A stretch of 50,736 nt of DNA from NCBI RefSeq assembly GCF_031834615.1, contig NZ_CP115543.1, forward strand, positions 4,277,501 to 4,328,236, read 5' to 3'. Origin of the DNA: Stenotrophomonas aracearum. Lineage in GTDB: Bacteria > Pseudomonadota > Gammaproteobacteria > Xanthomonadales > Xanthomonadaceae. Each line of letters begins with the position of its first letter. The stretch's first letter is position 1. The position numbers and the translations under genes are program-made. The notes below the pieces were generated by a model. The model worked only from the letters and a program-made list of their open reading frames with translations, was not told the DNA's origin and did not search any database. Below, piece after piece: positions 19,866-30,144 of the stretch.

Positions 19866-22800
19866 GCTTCACCCCGCGCGCGTGCCACCAGCCCGGCGTG
19901 GGCGTCGGCGCCGCCTGCGAACAGCGCGTCCATCGCCTCCACCAGCGCCGGGTCGAAGCGCTGCGCATGCACGCCCGGCGCGTCGGCGCGGCCGGCTTCG
20001 AGTCCACGGCAGAACAGGTAGCGGATGCCGCCCATGTCGCGCGCCAGGTCGTAGCCGGCGCCGAGGCGGAAGCGCAGCCAGCGGTGCAGGGCCACGGTGT
20101 AGATCAGCGCCTGCAGGTCGTACTCGCTGTGCTGCATGGCCTCGGCCAGGCGCGCAGCGTCGTAGCCGGGGAGCCGGTTGGATTTGTAGTCGAGCACGTA
20201 CCAGCGTCCGTCGCGCACGTAGGTGAGGTCGATCTTGCCGGTCATCAGCCCTTCCAGCTGGCGGCGGGTGCCGAAGCTGCGCCGGTCGCGGACCAGTCCG
20301 TGCCGGTGCAGCAGCTGCAGCAGCGCCGGCACGGCAGTGGCCTGCATGGCGAAGTGGAACTCGATCTCGGCGCGCCGGTCCTGCGCGGGCAGGCTGCACA
20401 GCGCGCCGCCTTCGGGCAGTTGCACGGTCAGGGTCTGCCCGACCAGCGGCACCAGCACTGCCACGCCATCGTCCAGGTCGGCGTCGGCATAGCCTTCGGC
20501 GCGCAGCGAGTCGCGCAGCACCTCGGCCTGTTCCGGCGGCGCCGCATCGCCAGCGCGCCAGACGGACCAGCGCGCGAAGTCGGTGTTCTCCAGCGCATCG
20601 TGCAGCACGTTGCCGAAGCGGCTGCCCATGAAGCGCGGATCGATCTCCGGCTGCGGTTCGCTCGGCGCCAGCGGCTCGACCTCCAGCGGCAACTCGCCGC
20701 CGGCCGGTTCGTCGGCGGCCGGGGCCGGCGCTTCGGTGGCCATGGCGTCGGTGTCGTGGCCCGCATCCGCATTGGCCAGCTGGGTAAAGCTGTACACCCA
20801 CCAGTCGTGCGGCACCCGCCGGGTGACCGCGCGCACCGGTGGCAGTTCGCCTTCGCGTTCCACCGGCAGCTGCGCGGGGCGCGGCTCCACGGGGCCTTCG
20901 ATCACCTGGATGTCCGGGTTCGATCGCAACGCATCCAGGTCGGACAGCATCGGCGCCAGCCGGGTCTTCGCCAATCCGGCGAGGTCGCCGGCGGCGATCC
21001 ACAAGGCATGCTCGGCGCGGGTCAGGCCCACGTACAGCAGGCGCGCATCTTCGGCCTCCTGCTCCTGCGCGGCGCGCGCGCTGGCCGCGTTCCACGCTTC
21101 GTCGCGCTCCAGCTTCCAGTGCAGCTCGCGGCGCCCGTCGGCGTAGACCGTGCAGTTGGCATCGGTGTTGGCGCCGCCGCTGCCGATGCCGACGAAGGGC
21201 AGGAACACCAAGGGGTACTCCAACCCCTTGCTCTTGTGCAGGGTGATGATCTGCACCCGGCGCGCGTCCGATTCCAGCCGCAGCAGCTGCTGTTCGTCGT
21301 CCTGGTCGGCGTGCGCCATCTGCACCTGCAGCCAGTCCAGCAGGCCGTGCATGCCCAGCGCCTGGCCGGCCGCCTGCTGCAGCAGCTCGCCCAGCTGCAG
21401 GTAGTTGGTGAGGCGGCGTTCGCCATCGAGCAGGCCGAGCAGGCGTTCGGCATGTTCGGCGCACAGGTCGGCGATGACCGCGAACGGTCCGCCGCGCAGC
21501 CAGCGTTCGCGCCACAGCAGCAGCCGGGTCTGGAACGCGCGCTGCGGGTCGCCGTCGCGTTCCATCGCGTCGATCGCCGCCGCGTTTTCACCGAGCAGCA
21601 CGGTCGACAGCGCGGCACGCAGGCGGCCTTCGTCGGCCGGCTGCAGCAGCGCCAGCAGCAGCACGCGCAGTTCGCGTGCCTCGGCAGTGGCGTACAGGCT
21701 CTGCTTGCCAGCGGCCACCGCTGGAATGCCGACCGCGCTCAGCGCCTGCTGGATCCGGGTGGCTTCATGGTGGCGGCGCACCAGCACGGCGATGTCGCCG
21801 GGCTGCACCGGCATGCCGCGCAGCAGCGCGCGGCCCTGCCGGCCTTCCAGCAGCACCTGGTGGATTGCCGCTACGCAGGCGTCGGTGGCCTGCTGGCGCG
21901 ACGGGTCGGCCTTGAGGTCGGCGCCGTCGTCGCTGCGCAGCAGGCGCAGGGTCAGGCCCGGTGCGGACTGGTCGTCACGCAGGAAGTCGGCGTCGCTGCG
22001 GGTGCTGCCAGGCAGCACCGGTTCGAAAGCGATGTCCGCTTCCAGGAAGGCGCGTTCGCCCGCCGCGTCGTACAACGCCTGCAGCGCGCGCAGCACGCCC
22101 GGGCGCGAGCGGAAGTTGCGGTTCAACGCGGGTGCGGCGACCGCTTCACGCTTGGCCTTGAGGTAGGTGTGGATGTCGCCGCCGCGGAAGCCGTAGATGG
22201 CCTGCTTGGGATCGCCGATCAGGAACAGCGCCGGGTCGAGGCCCGCCTCGCGGGTTTCCGGCGAATCGCCGAACACGCGCTGGAAGATGCCCCACTGGCG
22301 GTCGTCGGTGTCCTGGAATTCGTCCACCAGGGCGATCGGGTACTGCGCGCGCAGCTGCTGTACCAGCGCGGCGCGGTGCGGGCCTTCCAGCGCGGCAGCC
22401 ACGCCGTCGATCAGGTCGTCGTAGGTCTGCACCCGGCCGACCCGCTTCAGTTCATCGAGGCGTTCGCGGGCCTGGCCGCGCAGGTCGTGCAGCAGCAGCA
22501 GCGCCTGCTGGCGCAGCCACTGGTCGTGGCTGTCGGCAGCGTGCCACCAGGTCTGCAGCGCGTCGAACAGCGGCGAGGCCGGGCACAGGCCCTGCTGGTC
22601 CTCTTTGCAGAAGCCGAGCAACGCGACCGGCAGCAGCTTGCCCAGGTGCAGCTTGTCGCTGCGCGGCCAGCTGCGCGACGCGCGGCCTGCCAACAGCTCC
22701 GCAAACGCCTTGTCGAAGCTGGGCCGGCGCGCGCGGCGGCCGTCGAAGATCTTGCGCTCGAAGGCGTTGGCGATGCTGGCCTGGGCGTCTTCGGTGTGCG

Positions 22801-23509
22801 CGTCGATGGCCTGCACGAGTGCCGCGGCGGCAGCCTGCAGCGCTGCACTGGGGTCGTCCAGCCGCTGCACGGGCACGGGTGGCAGCAGCGGCAGCGGCTT
22901 GATCAGCGCCGACAGGTCGCGTGCCAGCGCGCCCGGATCCGACCACAGCCGGGTCAGCGCATCGACCCGTGCAGGGTCGTTGGCGTGCACCCGCCACAGG
23001 TCGGCGCCGAGCTGGTCGTGCAGTTCGCGTTCGCTGGGCAGCAGGGTCGGCGGGTCGAAGGTGTGGCCGCTCTCCAGCGCGTGTTCGCGCAGCACCCGGG
23101 TGCAGAAGCCATGGATGGTGAAGATCGCGGCGAGATCGATTTCGTCGGCGGCGGTCTGCAGGCGCTGTGCCAGCGCCGCCGGGGTTTCGCGGCCGCGGTC
23201 CAGTTCGCGCTGCAGCAGGTAGCGGGTGAGCTGCGCGTCGGGCGCTTCGTCGTCCGAGGGCGCGCGCGCCAGCAGCTGCGCAGCCAGGGCCAGACGCTCG
23301 CGGATGCGCTTGCGGAGCTCCTGGGTGGCGGCGTCGGTAAAGGTCACCGCCAGGATCTGGCCGATGCGGTAGCCCTGCTCCACCACCAGCCGGGTGAACA
23401 GCGTGGCCAGGGTGAAGGTCTTGCCGGTGCCGGCGCTGGCTTCGATCAGGCGCACGCCGTCCAGCGGCAGGGACAGGTAGGGATCGTGCTGCAGGTCCAG
23501 GTCGCTCAT
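19862..23509 (-). CDS. recB: Exodeoxyribonuclease V beta subunit RecB
   Basis: The 1215-residue subunit carries a UvrD-type 3'-5' helicase (Walker A ASAGTGKTF at 24-32; LVDEFQDTDDRQW motif II; GDPKQAIYGFRGGD; HKSKGLEYPLVFLP near the middle) and a C-terminal RecB nuclease domain with the catalytic segment GKIDLTYV...VLDYKSNRLPGYD, where D1107-Y1108-K1109 form the DYK motif. It unwinds and degrades duplex ends and loads RecA after Chi. Start ATG 23509 (MSDLDLQ) was preferred over an upstream start because it overlaps the recC stop by 4 bp. Confidence 0.96.
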   Translation of the reverse strand: MSDLDLQHDPYLSLPLDGVRLIEASAGTGKTFTLATLFTRLVVEQGYRIGQILAVTFTDAATQELRKRIRERLALAAQLLARAPSDDEAPDAQLTRYLLQRELDRGRETPAALAQRLQTAADEIDLAAIFTIHGFCTRVLREHALESGHTFDPPTLLPSERELHDQLGADLWRVHANDPARVDALTRLWSDPGALARDLSALIKPLPLLPPVPVQRLDDPSAALQAAAAALVQAIDAHTEDAQASIANAFERKIFDGRRARRPSFDKAFAELLAGRASRSWPRSDKLHLGKLLPVALLGFCKEDQQGLCPASPLFDALQTWWHAADSHDQWLRQQALLLLHDLRGQARERLDELKRVGRVQTYDDLIDGVAAALEGPHRAALVQQLRAQYPIALVDEFQDTDDRQWGIFQRVFGDSPETREAGLDPALFLIGDPKQAIYGFRGGDIHTYLKAKREAVAAPALNRNFRSRPGVLRALQALYDAAGERAFLEADIAFEPVLPGSTRSDADFLRDDQSAPGLTLRLLRSDDGADLKADPSRQQATDACVAAIHQVLLEGRQGRALLRGMPVQPGDIAVLVRRHHEATRIQQALSAVGIPAVAAGKQSLYATAEARELRVLLLALLQPADEGRLRAALSTVLLGENAAAIDAMERDGDPQRAFQTRLLLWRERWLRGGPFAVIADLCAEHAERLLGLLDGERRLTNYLQLGELLQQAAGQALGMHGLLDWLQVQMAHADQDDEQQLLRLESDARRVQIITLHKSKGLEYPLVFLPFVGIGSGGANTDANCTVYADGRRELHWKLERDEAWNAASARAAQEQEAEDARLLYVGLTRAEHALWIAAGDLAGLAKTRLAPMLSDLDALRSNPDIQVIEGPVEPRPAQLPVEREGELPPVRAVTRRVPHDWWVYSFTQLANADAGHDTDAMATEAPAPAADEPAGGELPLEVEPLAPSEPQPEIDPRFMGSRFGNVLHDALENTDFARWSVWRAGDAAPPEQAEVLRDSLRAEGYADADLDDGVAVLVPLVGQTLTVQLPEGGALCSLPAQDRRAEIEFHFAMQATAVPALLQLLHRHGLVRDRRSFGTRRQLEGLMTGKIDLTYVRDGRWYVLDYKSNRLPGYDAARLAEAMQHSEYDLQALIYTVALHRWLRFRLGAGYDLARDMGGIRYLFCRGLEAGRADAPGVHAQRFDPALVEAMDALFAGGADAHAGLVARARGEA

Positions 23510-26500
23510 GCCGGCGCTCCTTCGTCGGTGAAGCCCTGGAACACCCTGCCCTCGCGCACAGCGCATAACACCCGGAAGCTGGTCTGCAGCAATTGCTGGT
23601 AGCTGTCCGGATCGGCGAACGGGTCGCGCCCGCGCAGGGCCAGCTGCAGGGCGTCGCCACTAGCCTCGCCCCAGCGCCGGTCGCCGCCATGCCACTGCGC
23701 CCAGCCCTCGGCTTCGCGCTTGGCGGCCGGGGTGCGGTACAGCGTCCACGCGGTGTACGGGCCATACAGCAGCGGACCGCACAGTCCTTCGCCACGCAGC
23801 TGCAGCAGGGTCTGCAGTGCGGCCTTCGCGGTGGGGGCCGACAGCGCGGGCAACACGTGCGGTCCTACCCCGTCGTCGCCGCCGTCGTGGAATTCGACCA
23901 GCGGAATCGCGTCGCCGGCAGCGTTGGCCAGCAGCCAGTCCAGCCCGTGCCGGATCGCCGCCGGGCCGTTCAGGCCACCGGCGCGCAGGCGCACGATGCC
24001 CTGCGGGTGGATGTCGTCGACCCGGCCGTGCAGGCGTACGCCATCGATCTCCACCTCGTAGCGTCGGCTGTCGGCGGTGCTGTCGCCGCGCCACTGCGCC
24101 AATGCCAGCGCATAGGGGCGGGTCTGCGCCTGCAGCGCCTGGAACTGGCGTTCGCCGAGCGCACCCGATGGCAGCAGCGCGCGTGCGCGCAACCGCGCGT
24201 ACAACGGCGTGTCATCGCCTTCCAGGGTGGCCTCGATCACCGCATGCTGCAGCAGGCGCTGCTCCAGGCCACGCCCGGCCAGCACCAGCGGTTCCAGGTC
24301 CTCGGCCGTGCCCAGCTCTTCGGGCAGGCGCAGGCCCAGCCGCTGCGACAGGAACTGCCCGGCCGGGTCGGTAAGGAACCGGCGCAGCGCGTCCAGCGAC
24401 AGGTCCGGCGCGGCGTCCTCCGGCAACGGCGCCAGCGGCTGCTGGAACCATGCCGGCGGTGCGCGCCGCACGCTGCCGAGCGAGCCCGCAGCGGGGTGCC
24501 ACTGCTGGCGGTAACTGAAGCGGCGCGGCTCATCGCCGCCGCCGAACGCGGCCGGCGAGAACGGCTGCAGCGAATGGCGCACGGTGAACTGTTTCACTGC
24601 CGCTGGCGGGTCGTCGTGGTACTCAGCGGCGGCATCGATCAGCTCGCTGACCAACACCGACGGTTCGCGCACGCTGCCATCGCGCGGGTCGGCACCGAGG
24701 TAGCTCAGGTAGAACACGTCCTGCGCCGAGGCGAACAGCTGCAGGAACAGGAAGCGGTCATCTTCGCGCAGCGAGCGGTCGCCATGCCGGCGCTTGTCGG
24801 TGCCCAGTTCGGCTGTGAGCTGGTTGAGCCCGGCGGCCGGGTCGCGGCGCGGGAAGTCGCCGTCGTTGAGCCCAAGCACGCAGATCACCCGGAACGGCAA
24901 CAGTCGCATCGGCACCATCCGCCCGAAGCTGATGCCGCCGGTCAGCAGCGGCGCGCGGGTGTCGGCCTCGCCGAGCACGCCTGCGAAGTGCGCGCGCACC
25001 ACCTCCGGCGGAACCGGGGCGTCGAAACCGGCGCGTTCGGCCTCGCGGGCGAACTCGTTGATCAGCTTGCGCAGCCGCTCCAGCGCGCGCTGGCTGCTGG
25101 CCGCCTCCGGGGTCTCCGGCAGCAGCGCGTCGAGCAGGGCCAGCAGGCGCTGGCGCCACTGCGCCGGGGGCAGCGCATCGCTCAGCGCGCGCTGGTAGCG
25201 CGCCAGCACCCGCATCAGCGCGAGCAGGCGGTCCAGCGCGTCCAGCGCGCTGCCTTCCAGCTCCGGCCACGGCGCCACGCCGGCGATGTCGCCATCGCTG
25301 CCGCTGGCATGGCCGAGCAGCAGGCGGTCCAGTGCGAACTGCCAGGTGTAGGCGTCGTCGTCCGGCGCCTGGTGCTGCGCGCGGTGGCTGGCGTCCAGGC
25401 CCCAGCGCGCGCCGGCGGCCTGCAGCCAGTCGTGCAGGCGGTCGAACGCGGCCGCGTCCAGGCCGGCGGCTTCGGCCAGTGGCGCGCTGGCCAGCAGGTC
25501 CAGCACTTCGTTGAGGCCGAAGCGCGACACCGGCAGGCCGAGCAGGTGCACGAACACGTCGGCCAGCGGTTCGCCGGTGAGCGGGCTGGTGTCGGCCAGC
25601 GCGTAGGGAATGTGGTCCTCGCCGCCGCTGCGACCGCCGAACACTGCCTCCAGGTACGGCACGTACGGATCGATGTCCGGTGCCAGCACCGCGATGTCGC
25701 GCGCCTGCAGCGGCGGGTCGAAACGCGGGTCCTGCAGCAGCGCGCGCAGCTGGTCGTGCAGGACCTGCAGTTCGCGCAGGCGGGTGTGGCAGGCATGCAC
25801 CTGCAGGCTGGGGTCGTTGCGCAGCAGCTGCGGGCGCAGCGCGCCTTCCGGCGCGGTGCGGCGGTGGAACAGGTCGCGCTGCAGGCGGTGCAGCAGGCTG
25901 TCGGCAAGGCCGCCGTGGGCCATGTCCGCGCGGGTGTCGTCTTCGGGATCGTCGTAGGCGGCGATTTCGCCGGAGGGATGCACCACTTCGTAGCTGCCCA
26001 GCACCGCCATGAAGTCGCGCCCGGCCGCACCCCAGGCCTGCAGCAGGCGGTTCTCGTCGGCGCCGCTGCCGAACGGGTCGGCCGCGCCGCTGCGCAGGCG
26101 CCCGCCCAGGGTCTGCAGGTCGCCCCAGTACGAACGGGTGGGCGTGGGCATGTAGAAGTGCAGCGTGCCGACCCGCGCCTGGGTGGCCACCACCCGCAGC
26201 ACGTCCGGCGACACGTTCAGGGTGGCAAAGGCGAACAGGCGCGGCGGCAGCCCCGCCGGCAACGGCCGCCCGGCGCCTTCGAACTGCTCCAGATAGGCGT
26301 GGATGCGACGGGCGCGGTACTGGTGGCCGCTGCCGATGCGCCGCCACAGGATCGCCTGCGGGTCGTGCGGGTCGGCGCCGGCTTCCCAGCGCAGCAGCCA
26401 GTCGCGGCGCCAGGCCTGGTACTTCTCGAACACGGCGGCCAGCTCGCCGGCCAGCGCCCAGGGCTTGAGCGGATCCGGTTGGGACAGGTAGGCCTGCAGC

Positions 26501-26850
26501 GCGCGCAGCGGCGGCTGCGCCATCAGCGCCGGGTCGGCCAGCGCCGCGTAGACCTTCCAGTGCAGCGCGGCGGCGGTGAGATCGTCATGCTCGCCGGGCA
26601 CATTGGCGTTCAGCGCCCGCGCCACGAACTCGCCCGGGGTCAGGAACGCCAGGTTGGCGGCGATGCCATACTCCGCCGCCAGGGTGGACTGCAGCCAGCG
26701 GCGCATCGCCACCTGCGGAATCAGCACCACGTCCGGTTCCAGGATCGACTGCCCGGCCACCGGCTCGCGCAGCGTCCTGGCCAGCAGCGCGGCCAGCACA
26801 TCGAGCGAATTGGAGTGGTACAGGCGGAAGTCTGAAGCGGGGTCGGTCAT
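23506..26850 (-). CDS. recC: Exodeoxyribonuclease V gamma subunit RecC
   Basis: The 1114-residue subunit that holds the complex together and scans for Chi. It begins FRLYHSNSLDVLAALLA as RecC proteins do, has the degenerate helicase fold with ILEPDVVLIPQVAMRRWLQ, LSYLGADPRDGSVREPSVLVSEL and the C-terminal dead-nuclease-like region. It is first in the recC-recB-recD operon, with 4-bp overlaps throughout, and is divergent from mlaF across 224 bp. All three subunits look intact, so a functional RecBCD is expected. Confidence 0.96.
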   Translation of the reverse strand: MTDPASDFRLYHSNSLDVLAALLARTLREPVAGQSILEPDVVLIPQVAMRRWLQSTLAAEYGIAANLAFLTPGEFVARALNANVPGEHDDLTAAALHWKVYAALADPALMAQPPLRALQAYLSQPDPLKPWALAGELAAVFEKYQAWRRDWLLRWEAGADPHDPQAILWRRIGSGHQYRARRIHAYLEQFEGAGRPLPAGLPPRLFAFATLNVSPDVLRVVATQARVGTLHFYMPTPTRSYWGDLQTLGGRLRSGAADPFGSGADENRLLQAWGAAGRDFMAVLGSYEVVHPSGEIAAYDDPEDDTRADMAHGGLADSLLHRLQRDLFHRRTAPEGALRPQLLRNDPSLQVHACHTRLRELQVLHDQLRALLQDPRFDPPLQARDIAVLAPDIDPYVPYLEAVFGGRSGGEDHIPYALADTSPLTGEPLADVFVHLLGLPVSRFGLNEVLDLLASAPLAEAAGLDAAAFDRLHDWLQAAGARWGLDASHRAQHQAPDDDAYTWQFALDRLLLGHASGSDGDIAGVAPWPELEGSALDALDRLLALMRVLARYQRALSDALPPAQWRQRLLALLDALLPETPEAASSQRALERLRKLINEFAREAERAGFDAPVPPEVVRAHFAGVLGEADTRAPLLTGGISFGRMVPMRLLPFRVICVLGLNDGDFPRRDPAAGLNQLTAELGTDKRRHGDRSLREDDRFLFLQLFASAQDVFYLSYLGADPRDGSVREPSVLVSELIDAAAEYHDDPPAAVKQFTVRHSLQPFSPAAFGGGDEPRRFSYRQQWHPAAGSLGSVRRAPPAWFQQPLAPLPEDAAPDLSLDALRRFLTDPAGQFLSQRLGLRLPEELGTAEDLEPLVLAGRGLEQRLLQHAVIEATLEGDDTPLYARLRARALLPSGALGERQFQALQAQTRPYALALAQWRGDSTADSRRYEVEIDGVRLHGRVDDIHPQGIVRLRAGGLNGPAAIRHGLDWLLANAAGDAIPLVEFHDGGDDGVGPHVLPALSAPTAKAALQTLLQLRGEGLCGPLLYGPYTAWTLYRTPAAKREAEGWAQWHGGDRRWGEASGDALQLALRGRDPFADPDSYQQLLQTSFRVLCAVREGRVFQGFTDEGAPA

Positions 26851-27074
26851 CGCGGCAGTGTGCCGCAGCGCGGCGCCGATCTCGACCCTCTTTGATATGG
26901 ACGACGGTGGATGTCGCCTGCGGCCTTCTTTGGCGGTCGTTCGATATGCACTGTTTCAGCCGCCCATCCCCCGTACGGGCGGGGCACGCCAAGCCAACAT
27001 GCGACAATACTGCACGGTCCAGTTCGGTTTTGTTCAGCCGTCCACCACGATCTTAGAACGTTGGAATTTTGTTA

Positions 27075-27872
27075 ATGGCGACCATGACGGCTTCCGAAGA
27101 ACCTCTGGTGCAGTTGGACAACGTGCGGATCGACCGCGGCGGTCGCGCCATCCTGCGCGACGTTTCGCTGTCGGTACCGCGTGGCAGCATCACCGCCGTG
27201 CTCGGTCCCTCCGGCAGCGGCAAGTCGACGCTGCTTGCGGCGCTGACCGGCGAACTGCGCCCGGCGGCCGGAACCGTGACCCTGTTCGGGCAGCCCATTC
27301 CCACCGGCAGCGGCGCCCTGCGCGCGATGCGCCGCAGCGTGGGCGTGCTGCTGCAGGGCAACGGCCTGCTCACCGACCTGACCGTGGCCGAGAACGTGGC
27401 GCTGCCGTTGCGCACCCACACCCGGCTGCCGGCTGCGGTGCTGGACCGGCTGGTGGACATGAAGCTGCACGCGGTCGGCCTGCTGGCCGCGGCCGACGCC
27501 TGGCCGCGCGAGCTGTCCGGCGGCATGGCGCGCCGCGTGGCGCTGGCCCGAGCGCTGGCGCTGGACCCGCCGCTGATGATCTACGACGAGCCGCTGACCG
27601 GGCTGGACCCGATCGCCAGCGGCGTGATCATGAGCCTGATCCAGCGCCTCAACCACAGCCTGGGCCTGACCAGCATCATCGTCAGCCACCATGTGCATGA
27701 AACCCTGCCGATCTGCGACCAGGTGATTGCGATCGCCAATGGCGGGGTGGTGTTCCAGGGCACCCCGGCCGCGCTCGAGTCCAGCCAGGACCCGCTGCTG
27801 CGCCAGTTCCTGCACGGGCAGCCGGACGGCCCGATCCCGTTCGATGCCGCGCCCCGCGCGAAGGTGGCCTGA
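27075..27872 (+). CDS. mlaF: Phospholipid ABC transporter ATPase MlaF
   Basis: A 265-residue ABC ATPase with Walker [10 protein letters not shown] (44-52), signature LSGGMARR, Walker [14 protein letters not shown], and the H-loop VSHH. Together with MlaE, D and B it moves phospholipids between inner and outer membranes to keep outer-leaflet asymmetry. ATG 27075 is used; ATG 27084 is a possible alternative, and no strong ribosome-binding site favours either. First gene of a six-gene mla operon. Confidence 0.95.
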   Translation: MATMTASEEPLVQLDNVRIDRGGRAILRDVSLSVPRGSITAVLGPSGSGKSTLLAALTGELRPAAGTVTLFGQPIPTGSGALRAMRRSVGVLLQGNGLLTDLTVAENVALPLRTHTRLPAAVLDRLVDMKLHAVGLLAAADAWPRELSGGMARRVALARALALDPPLMIYDEPLTGLDPIASGVIMSLIQRLNHSLGLTSIIVSHHVHETLPICDQVIAIANGGVVFQGTPAALESSQDPLLRQFLHGQPDGPIPFDAAPRAKVA

Positions 27873-28621
27873 TGCCGTTCGTTGAAAGCACCCGCTCACT
27901 GGGCCGGGCCGGCCTGTTCTCGCTGACCGTCCTGCGCGGTTCGCTGCCAACCCGTGATTTCCTGGCCGAGCTGACCCGCGAGATCTACAAGATCGGCGCG
28001 CGTTCGCTGCCGATCATCGCCGTGGGCGGTGCATTCGTGGGCCTGGTGCTGACCCTGCAGGGCTACCGCACGCTGACCACCTTCGGCGCCGCCGATGCGC
28101 TGTCCACGCTGTTGGGCCTGTCGCTGTACCGCGAGCTGGCGCCGGTGCTGACCGCGCTGCTGTTCATCGGCCGCGCCGGCAGCTCGATTGCCGCCGAGCT
28201 GGGGTTGATGCGCGCCACCGACCAGATCAAGGCGCTGGAGCTGATGGCGATCGACCCGGTCGCCAAGGTGGTGGCGCCGCGCTTCTGGGCGGCGGTGCTG
28301 ACCGTGCCGCTGCTGACCGGCATCTTCTGTTCGCTGGCGATCAGTGCCAGCTACTTCGAAGCGGTGCACGTGCTTGGCCTGGACAACGGCGTGTTCTGGT
28401 CGGCGCTGAGCAACAGCGTGGACTTTTGGGACGACTTCGGCGTGGCAATGCTGAAGTCGGCCATCTTCGGCGGTACCGCCGCGCTGGTCGCTTCGTACGT
28501 GGGCTTCCACGCCGAGCCGACCATCGAAGGCACTTCGGTAGCGACCACGCGCGCGGTGGTGAACGCCTCGCTGCTGGTGCTGATGTTCAACTTCGTGCTG
28601 TCGGCGATGCTGTTCCGCTGA
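27872..28621 (+). CDS. mlaE: Phospholipid ABC transporter permease MlaE
   Basis: A 249-residue permease with five or six hydrophobic segments and the MlaE block IGRAGSSIAAELGLMRATDQIKALELM near residues 94-120 followed by MAIDPVAKVVAPRF. Its ATG shares one base with the mlaF stop (TGATG). It forms the inner-membrane dimer on which MlaD sits. Confidence 0.95.
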   Translation: MPFVESTRSLGRAGLFSLTVLRGSLPTRDFLAELTREIYKIGARSLPIIAVGGAFVGLVLTLQGYRTLTTFGAADALSTLLGLSLYRELAPVLTALLFIGRAGSSIAAELGLMRATDQIKALELMAIDPVAKVVAPRFWAAVLTVPLLTGIFCSLAISASYFEAVHVLGLDNGVFWSALSNSVDFWDDFGVAMLKSAIFGGTAALVASYVGFHAEPTIEGTSVATTRAVVNASLLVLMFNFVLSAMLFR

Positions 28622-28649
28622 CGCCCTGACGCTCTTCAAATACGGTGAT

Positions 28650-29180
28650 ATGAACATGGCCATCCGCGGTCCCAGACTCGAATTTTCCGTCGGCGCTTTC
28701 CTGCTGCTGGCGCTGGCCTCGCTGCTGGTGCTGGCGATGGCGTCGACCAACCAGCGCTGGGGTTTCGGCAGCGAAGGGTATGAACTGAAAGCCCGCTTCA
28801 CCCAGATCGGCCAGCTGCGCAAACAGGCGCCGGTCAAGATCGGCGGCGTGGTGGTGGGCCAGGTCGGCGATATCGACCTGGACCCGACCCGCTTCGATTC
28901 GATCGTGACGCTGAAGCTGGATCCGAAGTTCAAGGACCTGCCCGCCGACACCTCTGCCGGCATATTCACCAGCGGTTTGCTCGGCGAAAGCTATATCGGA
29001 CTGCAGCCGGGCGGTGATCCGGACGTGCTGAAGTCCGGCGACGAGATCGTCTTCACCCAGCCGGCCGTGGACCTGATCCAGATGGTTGGCAAGTACATGT
29101 TCAGCGGCCCGGGCAATGCCGGCGCCGCTTCCCAGGATGCTCCCGGCGCAGCCGCGCCGGCAACGGAACCGCAGAAATGA
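28650..29180 (+). CDS. mlaD: MCE-domain substrate-binding protein MlaD
   Basis: A 176-residue periplasmic-facing protein: N-terminal anchor (about 11-31, FSVGAFLLLALASLLVLAM), an MCE domain (about 42-120) with IGQLRKQAPVKIGGVVVGQV, and LLGESYIGLQPGG; the tail (from about 155) is Ala/Pro-rich. MlaD forms a hexameric ring that receives phospholipid from MlaC. It begins 28 bp after mlaE and its stop overlaps mlaC by 4 bp. Confidence 0.95.
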   Translation: MNMAIRGPRLEFSVGAFLLLALASLLVLAMASTNQRWGFGSEGYELKARFTQIGQLRKQAPVKIGGVVVGQVGDIDLDPTRFDSIVTLKLDPKFKDLPADTSAGIFTSGLLGESYIGLQPGGDPDVLKSGDEIVFTQPAVDLIQMVGKYMFSGPGNAGAASQDAPGAAAPATEPQK

Positions 29181-29839
29181 AAAAGACCCTGATTCCGGCG
29201 CTGCTCGCTTCGGCCCTGCTCGCCTCCCTGCCCTCGCTGTCGTTCGCCCAGCCCACCCAGCCCGCCGCCGCCGTCCCCCAGAGCGCGGCGACGAAGACGG
29301 TGATGGATGCCAGTTCCCGCATCCTGGCCACCCTGCAGCAGCGCCGCGCCGAGTTCAGCAAGGACCCGGCCGCCCTGCGCAGCTACATCGACAGCGAGCT
29401 CAACCGCACCTTCGACCGCGATTACGCGGCGCGCCTGGTGCTGGGCGCCAACGCGCGTGGCGCCTCTGACGCGGACGTGAAGTTGTTCGCCGATGCGATG
29501 GCCGACAACCTGATGCAACGCTACGGTTCGGCCCTGCTGACCATCCAGGGCAAGCCGACCTTCCGCGCCAAGGGCGAGCAGCCGCTGCCCGGCAACCGTG
29601 GCGTCAAGGTCTCCACCGAGCTGCTGCGCACCGGCGCCGAATCGACCCCGGTCGAATACATGATGCGCAACGTCAACGGCCAGTGGAAAATCTTCGACGT
29701 GAACATCGAAGGCATTTCCTACGTACAGACCTTCCGTACCCAGTTCGACGCGCCGCTGCGCCAGAAGGGGATCCAGGAAGTGGCCAAAGAACTGCGTGCC
29801 GGTTCCATGCAGGCCGGGCCGGCCGGCAATGGCAAGTAA
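29177..29839 (+). CDS. mlaC: Periplasmic phospholipid shuttle MlaC
   Basis: A 220-residue secreted protein: signal peptide about residues 1-24 (ends SLSFAQ), then the MlaC/Ttg2D fold with YIDSELNRTFDRDYAARLVLG and the conserved C-terminal block GQWKIFDVNIEGISYVQTFRTQF. It carries phospholipid through the periplasm between MlaA and MlaFEDB. It overlaps mlaD by 4 bp and mlaB by 11 bp. Confidence 0.95.
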   Translation: MKKTLIPALLASALLASLPSLSFAQPTQPAAAVPQSAATKTVMDASSRILATLQQRRAEFSKDPAALRSYIDSELNRTFDRDYAARLVLGANARGASDADVKLFADAMADNLMQRYGSALLTIQGKPTFRAKGEQPLPGNRGVKVSTELLRTGAESTPVEYMMRNVNGQWKIFDVNIEGISYVQTFRTQFDAPLRQKGIQEVAKELRAGSMQAGPAGNGK

Positions 29840-30143
29840 CAGCGCCAGCGCGCGGATCGACGGTTCGCGCTGCGTGTTCGACGGCGTTCTCGACCGCGAC
29901 GCCGTGGTGGCGCTGTGGTCGAAGCTGAAGGACCTGCCAGACAACGTGCTGCAGCTCGACCTGAACGCAGTCACGCAGCTGGACAGCGCCGGTCTGGCGT
30001 TGCTGGCCGAGCTCACCGCGCGCGCCCGCGACGACGGGCGTACGCTGGTGGTCAATGGCAACCCTGCCGGCCTCAATGAACTCAGCGCCGCCTACCGGCT
30101 GGCGCCGTCCCTGGATTTCAATGCCTCTACTGCCGCGAGCTGA
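29829..30143 (+). CDS. mlaB: STAS-domain protein MlaB
   Basis: A 104-residue cytoplasmic STAS protein (VLQLDLNAVTQLDSAGLALLAEL at about 40-62 is the core motif), the small regulatory subunit that binds MlaF. ATG 29829 overlaps the end of mlaC by 11 bp; the reading frame extends upstream inside mlaC but without a sensible N-terminus. Confidence 0.9.
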   Translation: MASNSASARIDGSRCVFDGVLDRDAVVALWSKLKDLPDNVLQLDLNAVTQLDSAGLALLAELTARARDDGRTLVVNGNPAGLNELSAAYRLAPSLDFNASTAAS

Positions 30144-30144
30144 C

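Noticed and set aside
19376..23602. Very long open frame on the plus strand opposite recB and recD
   Set aside because: The high GC content keeps the antisense frame open; the translation is low-complexity Arg/Ala/Gln/Gly-rich with no recognisable domain, while recB and recD on the other strand are complete.
23593..26835. Open frame of over 1000 codons opposite recC
   Set aside because: Antisense shadow of recC: Gln/Arg/Val-rich composition, no motif, and it ends and begins within the bounds of the real gene.
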